Origin: Sphaerochaeta sp.
GTDB taxonomy: Bacteria > Spirochaetota > Spirochaetia > Sphaerochaetales > Sphaerochaetaceae
Assembly: GCA_003446545.1 (NCBI GenBank)
Contig: DMAO01000109.1
Coordinates: 853 to 7,283 of the forward strand
DNA length: 6,431 nt
Reading direction: 5' to 3'
The translations under genes were made by a program, and so were the position numbers. The notes under the pieces are model-generated. The model saw nothing but the letters and a program-made list of their open reading frames with translations. It had not been told where the DNA came from and ran no database searches. This document shows, piece after piece, positions 1 through 5,217 of this stretch (position 1 is the first letter of the stretch; each line of letters starts with the position of its first letter).

Positions 1-77
1 TGGTAGCGGGGAGAGGATTTGAACCTCTGACCTTCGGGTTATGAGCCCGACGAGCTGCCAGACTGCTCCACTCCGCG
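1..77 (-). tRNA. initiator tRNA-fMet (anticodon CAU)
   Basis: Read on the minus strand, this folds as a 77-nt tRNA with CAU anticodon and an encoded 3' CCA (positions 3-1). The anticodon arm TCGGGCTCATAACCCGA has the three consecutive G-C pairs that mark bacterial initiators and is identical to my memory of the E. coli fMet arm. The first acceptor position is unpaired (C1 opposite U72), which is the other initiator hallmark and distinguishes it from elongator Met or tRNA-Ile(CAU). The T arm is AGAGG-TTCAAAT-CCTCT. One internal acceptor pair is A6 opposite C67, a mismatch. It lies 90 bp downstream of tRNA-Tyr on the same strand, with no convincing promoter between them, so the two are probably co-transcribed. 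The gene ends at the window edge, so further tRNAs may follow outside. Confidence 0.95.
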
Positions 78-167
78 TCGTTGTTGATTCGATGAACCAA
101 CTATATGGAACAAACAAACCGATCAGACCTATAACTTTTACAAAGAGGACTGTCTTTATTGTTTGAA

Positions 168-248
168 TGGAGGGAGAAGGATTCGAACCTTCGAAGCTAT
201 CGCAACAGATTTACAGTCTGCCCCCTTTGGCCGCTCGGGAACCTCTCC
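168..248 (-). tRNA. tRNA-Tyr (anticodon GUA)
   Basis: The minus strand folds as a class II tRNA with a long variable arm. The anticodon arm is CAGAC-TGTAAAT-CTG with GUA at its centre, and the T arm is GAAGG-TTCGAAT-CCTTC. The acceptor strands are GGAGAGG and TCCCTCC followed by discriminator A at position 168. Unlike tRNA-fMet next to it, the 3' CCA is not encoded (TTC follows). The acceptor has A5 opposite C68 (mismatch) and a G7-U66 wobble. A promoter sits just upstream at 268-296 on the same strand. Confidence 0.95.
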
Positions 249-267
249 GTTTGCCAAAGACAACCGT

Positions 268-296
268 ACATTACCTAGTATTGGGCTTTTTGTCAA
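268..296 (-). promoter_or_regulatory. sigma70-type promoter of the tRNA-Tyr/tRNA-fMet unit
   Basis: On the minus strand a perfect -35 TTGACA (296-291) is followed after 17 nt by a -10 candidate TAATGT (273-268). The -10 box keeps the three most conserved positions (first T, second A, last T). Transcription would start near 261, about a dozen bases before the mature 5' end of tRNA-Tyr at 248. Confidence 0.6.
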
Positions 297-365
297 CCTT
301 GGTTACAGAAAAAAACAAAATCCGATTCCATCACTGAAGAGGAATAGTCAATTTTCTGGAAGCCC

Positions 366-395
366 TTGACAGACTCATTGCCCTACCGGTATATT
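366..395 (+). promoter_or_regulatory. sigma70-type promoter of tRNA-Thr
   Basis: On the plus strand a perfect -35 TTGACA (366-371) is followed after 18 nt by TATATT (390-395), 5 of 6 to the consensus -10. The predicted start is near 402, leaving a 5' leader of under 10 nt before tRNA-Thr at 411. This promoter is divergent from the tRNA-Tyr promoter. The roughly 70 bp between them (297-365) show no gene. Confidence 0.65.
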
Positions 396-410
396 GCAGA
401 TGTTCTTTTT

Positions 411-484
411 GCCGTCTTAGCTCAGTTGGCCAGAGCACGTGACTTGTAATCTCGGGGTCGTCAGTTCGAATCTGACAGACGGCT
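411..484 (+). tRNA. tRNA-Thr (anticodon UGU)
   Basis: This is a 74-nt cloverleaf on the plus strand. The acceptor GCCGTCT/AGACGGC pairs perfectly over 7 bp. The D stem is GCTC/GAGC and the anticodon loop CTTGTAA gives UGU. The T arm is GTCAG-TTCGAAT-CTGAC and the discriminator base is T484. No CCA is encoded. The anticodon stem CGTGA/TCTCG contains one U29-U41 mismatch. The gene has its own promoter directly upstream, and its last base begins the terminator stem. Confidence 0.95.
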
Positions 485-526
485 TTACCTAAAAAAGGGA
501 CTTTCCAGGTCCCTTTTTTAGGTAAA
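484..526. terminator. bidirectional Rho-independent terminator
   Basis: A perfect 18-bp inverted repeat (484-501 and 509-526) surrounds a 7-nt loop. Its core is GGGAC/GTCCC flanked by A6 on one side and T6 on the other, so either strand makes a GC stem followed by a U tract. On the plus strand it ends tRNA-Thr, whose last base is the first base of the stem. On the minus strand it is the first strong terminator after the lacI-type gene (135 nt past its stop), and would prevent the operon transcript from running antisense through tRNA-Thr. Confidence 0.9.
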
Positions 527-661
527 GACGGAATCCATTTCTTTTAGAAACAGGTACCACCATTCCGCACCAGCAAGCAATAAGAAAGGGATTCCATCCT
601 TTGTACCTATCTACACCCAGATCTACCATTTCCACCTGCTACAAGGAGCACCTTTCGGTTC
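527..661. other. gene-free stretch between the terminator and the repressor gene
   Basis: I see no open reading frame with a ribosome binding site and no RNA gene here. It would be the 3' untranslated part of the operon mRNA on the minus strand. The only structure noted is the imperfect inverted repeat listed separately at 530-595. Confidence 0.6.
530..595. repeat. imperfect inverted repeat, 14-bp arms
   Basis: GGAATCCATTTCTT (530-543) and AAGAAAGGGATTCC (582-595) are complementary at 13 of 14 positions and enclose a 38-nt spacer. There is no U tract next to the arms, so it is not a standard terminator. In the operon mRNA it could form a 3' UTR hairpin upstream of the terminator. Function unknown. 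Confidence 0.5.
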
Positions 662-1735
662 CTAGACCTGCCTCATCGCAGTCGAATTGCGTATGGACAG
701 GAATGTATCCAATACCTTGTCCTCAACCTTCTCCTGGGCAAAGAGCGAACTAAGCATGTGTACAGATTCCTCTCCCAGCCTTTGAGGGTCCTGATGGACA
801 GAAGTGAGCTCTGGCCTGGTTATGCTTGCGAGTTCAGAGTCATCATAGCCTACAACTGATACCTGCTCTGGTACCTGGATATGTTGCTCCCTTAAGGCCA
901 CTAAGACCCCTGCTGCCACTATGTCGTTACCACAGAGCACCGAATCAAAGTCCCTTAGGGTCGAGAGAAACACCTTGGTCTTCTCGTAGCCACTGGCAAA
1001 GTCATATCTAGTGGTGGTAATCAGGGATGGGTCAAGCTCAAGACCAAACTCATACAAAGCCTCTGCATAACCGCTGAGGCGGTCAAGGGAAGAGTAGCTT
1101 CCCCTTCTGGGGTCATCCAACAAGGAGAGAATCTCTTGCTTGGTCTCTGCCGGCTCTTGCCAGAAGCCAATGAAGAAGGCAATGTTGCGGTGGCCCTGCT
1201 TGAGCAGCAACTTGGTTGCAAGATAGCCTCCCTGCACATTGTCATAATACAGATGAGGTACCGCCGTCTTGAGAAACTGCCTCCTATAGAGAATGATGAG
1301 GGGAAAATCAGGGGCGAACAGTTCGGTAACCGTCTTTGCAGAGCCGTCAGTAAGCGGACAGAACAGAAGTGCATCAACGTTGGCCTGATGGGCTGAGTGC
1401 AAACATTCAATTTCCTGCAAAGGCTCACCATGACAGCTATAGACTAGCATTTGATACCCCATCTTGCTTGATGCGGTAAGCACACCCTCAAGCATCTGCG
1501 AGAAGAATGCATTGCTGGCACTGGGAAGAATGAAGGCGACCGTTTTTATGGATGAAGTCCGCAGGGGCTGTTTGATCGCATAGCCAAGTTTTCTCACTGC
1601 ATCGAGAACCTTTTTCTGGGAGGAGGCATCAACCACCTCAGGATTATGCAAAGCCCGGGAGACTGTGGCAATGGAGACTTGAGCCTCTTGGGCGACGTCT
1701 TGGATTGTTACGCTCTTTTTCTTTCTTGTATTCAT
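662..1735 (-). CDS. LacI/GalR-family transcriptional repressor
   Basis: The product is 357 aa, a one-component repressor whose DNA binding depends on a small ligand. The N-terminal helix-turn-helix covers residues 9-30, with the family signature in the recognition helix (V20-S21-I-A-T24-V-S-R27). The hinge follows LGY (50-52) and seems about three residues shorter than in E. coli LacI. Residues 65-350 form the periplasmic-binding-protein-like effector domain, with VGYDDSELASITRPELTSV near 294-313 and the closing IRNST (348-352) typical of the family. An extra stretch at about 191-217 precedes the usual R-L-S-G-Y motif. The ATG overlaps the aroA stop (ATGA), and a GAGGT Shine-Dalgarno lies 6 nt upstream, supporting this start and translational coupling. 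As last gene of the operon it is probably its local, self-regulating repressor. The ligand cannot be told from sequence. Confidence 0.93.
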   Translation of the reverse strand: MNTRKKKSVTIQDVAQEAQVSIATVSRALHNPEVVDASSQKKVLDAVRKLGYAIKQPLRTSSIKTVAFILPSASNAFFSQMLEGVLTASSKMGYQMLVYSCHGEPLQEIECLHSAHQANVDALLFCPLTDGSAKTVTELFAPDFPLIILYRRQFLKTAVPHLYYDNVQGGYLATKLLLKQGHRNIAFFIGFWQEPAETKQEILSLLDDPRRGSYSSLDRLSGYAEALYEFGLELDPSLITTTRYDFASGYEKTKVFLSTLRDFDSVLCGNDIVAAGVLVALREQHIQVPEQVSVVGYDDSELASITRPELTSVHQDPQRLGEESVHMLSSLFAQEKVEDKVLDTFLSIRNSTAMRQV

Positions 1736-3042
1736 GGCGCGACCTCATCGTCATGGATCACAATTGCAGCGCCTGCCTGTATGAAGGAGGCAAAAAAGTT
1801 GGGATAGGAGACTTCAGTACAACTGGCATCGTTAATCTGCACATCCCCCCCTGCCATAAGGGCAGCGGCAGTAAGGGCCATTGCCACCCTATGGTCGCCA
1901 TGGCTCTCAACATTTCCCTCGTGAAGGGGAAGCCCCCCATAGACGTTCATATGATCGTCTCCTATGGTAATCTTCGCACCAAGCTTTCCCAGCTCTTCAG
2001 CCATTACCAGCACCCTGTCACTCTCCTTTACGCGTACATGCGCAAGGTTGGTGAAGGTAGTCATCCCATCGGAGCAAAGAGAAGCCACACACAGGGCAGG
2101 CAGGGCATCTGGGATGTCCCCCAGGTCGATGACAAGCCCTCCCTTGAGTTTTTTACCACCGCTGACAGCCAAGGTTCCAGCAATTGTATCTTTACTGATG
2201 TCTGCACCCATCTCAATAAGGAGGTCTACCACCCGCTTATCACCCTGGGTATCAGAAAAGTCCAAACCGGTAATAGTAAGATGGGAGTCTGAGACAAGTG
2301 CCGCTACCAAGGGGAAAGCCACTGCAGACCAGTCGCTGGAAATGGTGAACCTACCACTCTTGTACTGTTGATTTCCTTCAACAATAAACCGGGTATACTC
2401 GGGCTCATTACTCTGCACCGTTGCCCCAAAGCGACGCATCCAGTCCAAGGTCATCTGGATATAAGGTTTTTCCAAGGGATTTGATACTGATATTTCAGTC
2501 CTGCTCCTAGCCAAGGGGGAGGAGAGCAACAAGCTTGAGACAAACTGGGAATTAAACCCATCCAAGCTTACCTTTCCCCCATAAAGACCACTTTTTACTA
2601 TGAGAGGAGGTGCTAGTGAATTGGCTCTGATAATACTGACATCAGAACCCATGCTTCTCAAGGCATCAACTAGGACCTGTATGGGTCTTTTCTGTATCTG
2701 CTCATCACCGGTGATGAAAGTCTCCCCCTCTGTCAGGGTTGCCATGGTGGTGACAAAGCTGGTAGTGGTACCTGAGTTTCTCGTATCGATACCTTTTTCG
2801 GGCACACAAAGCGGGATTCCCCTACCCTCTATGATAAGCTGATGATCAAGCAGTGTCACTTTGGCACCAAAACCCTTAGCCGCTTCTATTGCACTCTCTC
2901 CATCTCCGCTCAGAAGCGGGTTATTGATAATGCTCTTCCCCTGGGAAAGCGTTGCAAGCAAGATTGCGCGAATGGTATGGCTTTTTGAACCCGGGACCTG
3001 TAGCTTCCCCTGTAAAGAGCTTTTGTGTACAAGTACAAACAT
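1732..3042 (-). CDS. aroA: EPSP synthase family enolpyruvyl transferase (AroA-like, divergent)
   Basis: The product is 436 aa, close to the usual 430 for 3-phosphoshikimate 1-carboxyvinyltransferase. That enzyme transfers enolpyruvyl from phosphoenolpyruvate to shikimate-3-phosphate in the cytoplasm. Family landmarks occur in order: PGSKSHTIR (17-25), NSGTTT (89-94), QKRPIQ (117-122), NSQF (164-167), EKPY (191-194), DIPDALP (309-315), RVKESDR (337-343), DHRVAM (383-388) and SYPNFF (412-417). By eye-alignment to E. coli, the catalytic equivalents are present: K20 (K22), R119 (R124), D312 (D313), K339, E340, R343 and R385. Several substrate-contact positions differ: S95 for R100, N164 for S169, E191 for S197, H335 for N336, V411 for K411. 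GGAGGT lies 5 nt before the ATG, and tctA ends 13 bp upstream. The fold is certain; the true substrate is not. It may be the housekeeping enzyme of a divergent clade or a paralogue tied to the transporter. Confidence 0.88.
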   Translation of the reverse strand: MFVLVHKSSLQGKLQVPGSKSHTIRAILLATLSQGKSIINNPLLSGDGESAIEAAKGFGAKVTLLDHQLIIEGRGIPLCVPEKGIDTRNSGTTTSFVTTMATLTEGETFITGDEQIQKRPIQVLVDALRSMGSDVSIIRANSLAPPLIVKSGLYGGKVSLDGFNSQFVSSLLLSSPLARSRTEISVSNPLEKPYIQMTLDWMRRFGATVQSNEPEYTRFIVEGNQQYKSGRFTISSDWSAVAFPLVAALVSDSHLTITGLDFSDTQGDKRVVDLLIEMGADISKDTIAGTLAVSGGKKLKGGLVIDLGDIPDALPALCVASLCSDGMTTFTNLAHVRVKESDRVLVMAEELGKLGAKITIGDDHMNVYGGLPLHEGNVESHGDHRVAMALTAAALMAGGDVQINDASCTEVSYPNFFASFIQAGAAIVIHDDEVAP

Positions 3043-3055
3043 AAATGACCTCCAT

Positions 3056-4561
3056 TCAAGCGGACTTCTGTCCTAACAGGAAGCGAAACATTCGTTTCAC
3101 GCCATCAATATTGGAAAGCAAGGTAACAAGAGTAAGTGTTGTCAGGACAAGGGTGAGGGGGCGTCCGAACAGGGCCACATAAAAGTGATCCTCAGAAGAG
3201 GCAAGAGATATTGCCCTACGGAAATTGGAATCCATCATACCACCAAGCACTATGGCTAGGGTCATCGGAGCGACAGAGTACTCACGCTTGCGCATCATGA
3301 AACCCAACACACCGAAGAAGAACATCAGAGCCACATCAAATATCCTGTTGTTTACCGCAAATGATCCGATGACACAGAGCACCGTTACCAAAGGAAGCAG
3401 AATCCGCTTGGGTACTGCGATAATCTTGCTGATCCTAGGGGCTGCAAGAAAGCCGAGAAGCAAGAGGAAAATACTGCCGATGAAGCCACCTGCAAGAATG
3501 GCATGGAACATCTCGGGATTTGTCCTGATAAACATGGGGCCGGGACGCAACCCATGGACATAAAAGACCGAAAGGATGATTGCCGTGACAGCATCGCCTG
3601 GGATGGCAAGAGTCAACAACGGAATCAGAGCCCCACCAATACACGCGTTATTGGCAGCTTCGCTGGCAACAATACCCTCCACTGCCCCTTCGCCAAAAGG
3701 AACAGATGGGTTCTTGACTATACGCTTTGCTTCGCTGTATGCAAGGAACGCCGCGACAGGCCCTCCAGCCCCCGGAAGGGCACCGACCACAGTGCCTATT
3801 GTGGAATAGTAAAGACTATGGAAGAAATGCTTGAGAATGTCCTTTGTCCTGACTACGGATTTCGTAACCTTTGAGACCTCAGCATCCATGGAAGCGCCTG
3901 AGATGACACTCAGGACCTCAGCGAACCCAAAGAGTCCAACCAGGGCGGGAACTATGTTTATCCCTGCATTCAAATTTTCTATGCCAAAGGTCAAGCGGGT
4001 GGTACCCAATACAGGGTCAATCCCAACAAGGCTAAACAAAAGGCCCAATGCGGCACTAATCAGACCCTTCGAGAAACTTCTGGTAGTCAGGGAACCGACT
4101 GTACTCAACCCAAAAAGGGCAAGCAGGAAGTAATCCATTGGGGTGAACTTCAAGGCGACCATCGAAATCGGCTTGGCCATGAGCCACAACACGACAAAGC
4201 CAAACAATGTCCCTATAAACGAGTAGATGATCGCATATTTCAAAGCCTTGTATGCTTCACCCCTGTTTGCAAGAGGAAAGCCATCGAGGGTTGTGACCAC
4301 CGATGAGGGAGCTCCTGGGATATTGATGAGGATGGCCGAGAGAGCCCCTGAGAAGACGCCCACAACATAGACTCCCATTACCGTTGCAAGGGCATCTGTA
4401 GTCTGCCACGAGTACGTAATGGAGACCAGCAGAGCCGTTGCCATGGAAACGGAAAGCCCGGGGATTGCCCCTACAAACAGACCGGCAACAGAGCCTGCAA
4501 AGACCAAGAGGACAAAACGAATATCTACCATATAGGCTGCGATACCTAAAAATTCACCCAT
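3056..4561 (-). CDS. tctA: tripartite tricarboxylate transporter, large membrane subunit TctA
   Basis: The product is 501 aa, the normal length for TctA, the carrier subunit that moves a carboxylate across the inner membrane using an ion gradient. It is almost entirely hydrophobic, with about a dozen membrane segments in two related halves. Each half shows the family's PG motif: GLFVGAIPGLS (27-37) and VVGALPGAGGPVA (258-270). Other family stretches are GAPSSVVTTLDGFPLANRG (83-101), EGIVASEAANNACIGGALIP (295-314), LAIPGD (318-323) and HGLRPGP (336-342). The start is supported by GAGAGG 6 nt upstream. A second Met at residue 11 is less well placed. It follows tctB by 12 bp, matching the classic tctCBA order. 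Confidence 0.95.
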   Translation of the reverse strand: MGEFLGIAAYMVDIRFVLLVFAGSVAGLFVGAIPGLSVSMATALLVSITYSWQTTDALATVMGVYVVGVFSGALSAILINIPGAPSSVVTTLDGFPLANRGEAYKALKYAIIYSFIGTLFGFVVLWLMAKPISMVALKFTPMDYFLLALFGLSTVGSLTTRSFSKGLISAALGLLFSLVGIDPVLGTTRLTFGIENLNAGINIVPALVGLFGFAEVLSVISGASMDAEVSKVTKSVVRTKDILKHFFHSLYYSTIGTVVGALPGAGGPVAAFLAYSEAKRIVKNPSVPFGEGAVEGIVASEAANNACIGGALIPLLTLAIPGDAVTAIILSVFYVHGLRPGPMFIRTNPEMFHAILAGGFIGSIFLLLLGFLAAPRISKIIAVPKRILLPLVTVLCVIGSFAVNNRIFDVALMFFFGVLGFMMRKREYSVAPMTLAIVLGGMMDSNFRRAISLASSEDHFYVALFGRPLTLVLTTLTLVTLLSNIDGVKRMFRFLLGQKSA

Positions 4562-4573
4562 GCAAAGCCTCTC

Positions 4574-5137
4574 TTACGGCAACATGACATGCAGCAGCAT
4601 GCCGAACAGGACATACACGATCAGGGGGAAGGAAACACTCAATACCAGTATCAGATAAACCCTTCTCTCCTTGAGATGGACAAACGAGACAGCAAGGAAC
4701 AGTGTTGTGGAAACAACAAATCCAACCAGGGTTATACCTAGTATATAGACAAGGCTCAACAAGGCAAAAACTATGGCATCCTTCCATGGCTTTTCTCTCA
4801 AGGAAGTGAAAAAATGGGTAGATTTCTTTTTCTGTGGTATCCCTTGCTCAGATACAGCCTCCATATACTGCAGGGGCCCTTCCCCTACAAGCCCCTGTTT
4901 CTCTGGGTTTTCTTCCTCTTGCTCCCTTCTTTCCTTCTTTCCCTCTTGCAACAATGAAAGCGACAGTAAAAATAAAAAGACAGCTAGCAGAAGAGGGAAA
5001 AGGTAGGGGGACATCTTCCACTTGGCCTTTGACCCTACATGCAGGACCAGTGAGTAGACAGCAAGCGAGACAGAACCCAAAAGAAAGGCAAAGCCCTCCA
5101 CAGAGGTTTGGTGTATCTTATTTTTCCCTCTAAGCAT
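4574..5137 (-). CDS. tctB: tripartite tricarboxylate transporter, small membrane subunit TctB
   Basis: The product is 187 aa, a poorly conserved small membrane partner of TctA. Hydrophobic segments lie at about 16-33, 45-63, 120-154 (probably two) and 160-185. The first pair and the rest are separated by a charged, Glu/Lys-rich loop at about 65-118, longer than in many TctB proteins. SPYLFPLLLA (43-52) corresponds to the family's G-P-x-x-F-P stretch, and the C-terminus FGMLLHVMLP is the typical ending. The AAGGAG Shine-Dalgarno (5154-5149) is 11 nt from this ATG but only 4 nt from an upstream ATG that opens a four-codon frame. Identification rests on motifs plus position between tctC and tctA. 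Confidence 0.9.
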   Translation of the reverse strand: MLRGKNKIHQTSVEGFAFLLGSVSLAVYSLVLHVGSKAKWKMSPYLFPLLLAVFLFLLSLSLLQEGKKERREQEEENPEKQGLVGEGPLQYMEAVSEQGIPQKKKSTHFFTSLREKPWKDAIVFALLSLVYILGITLVGFVVSTTLFLAVSFVHLKERRVYLILVLSVSFPLIVYVLFGMLLHVMLP

Positions 5138-5144
5138 TGCTCAT
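5130..5144 (-). other. four-codon mini-ORF overlapping the tctB start
   Basis: ATG AGC AAT GCT TAG reads on the minus strand at 5144-5130, and its third codon overlaps the tctB ATG (5137) in another frame. Both starts depend on the same AAGGAG at 5154-5149, with spacings of 4 and 11 nt. Initiation at the first ATG would compete with tctB, or feed it by reinitiation. It may be a chance occurrence. Confidence 0.3.
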
Positions 5145-5159
5145 AATTCTCCTTGCAAG

Positions 5160-5204
5160 CAGAAGCCCTCACCCCTTCTCTCATAGAAAGGTTAAGGGCT
5201 TCTG
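5160..5204 (-). promoter_or_regulatory. long intercistronic mRNA hairpin between tctC and tctB
   Basis: The arms CAGAAGCCCT and AGGGCTTCTG pair perfectly over 10 bp at the base. Pairing continues inward to a 20-bp arm with one mismatch and a few G-U wobbles, closed by a 5-nt loop. No U run follows on the minus strand; the tctB ribosome binding site begins 5 nt later. It is therefore unlikely to be a full terminator. A 3' stabiliser or processing element is more likely, of the kind that allows more binding protein than membrane subunits to be made, as known for malE and other binding-protein genes. It starts 13 nt after the tctC stop. Confidence 0.75.
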
Positions 5205-5217
5205 AATTGGTAAATAC

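Noticed and set aside
163..369. 68-codon plus-strand frame starting at a TTG
   Set aside because: Its first 29 or so codons are the antisense of tRNA-Tyr, and it runs on through the tRNA promoter. It is a common false gene over tRNAs.
411..661. genomic-island attachment site at the tRNA-Thr 3' end
   Set aside because: There is no integrase gene, no repeated copy of the tRNA 3' end in the window, and the neighbouring operon looks like ordinary chromosomal genes.
1021..1431. 136-codon minus-strand frame inside the repressor gene
   Set aside because: It is out of frame with the LacI protein, which has continuous family motifs across the same region, so it is a shadow frame and not a frameshift remnant.
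1705..2292. 195-codon plus-strand frame opposite aroA and the repressor start
   Set aside because: It lies antisense to two well-supported, motif-rich genes and its translation resembles no family I know. Long antisense frames are expected at this base composition.
3225..4133. several plus-strand frames opposite tctA
   Set aside because: All are antisense to a full-length TctA with intact motifs and have no convincing ribosome binding sites or domain patterns.
5160..5204. Rho-independent terminator after tctC
   Set aside because: The stem is strong, but no U run follows on the transcribed strand and the next gene's ribosome binding site is immediately downstream.
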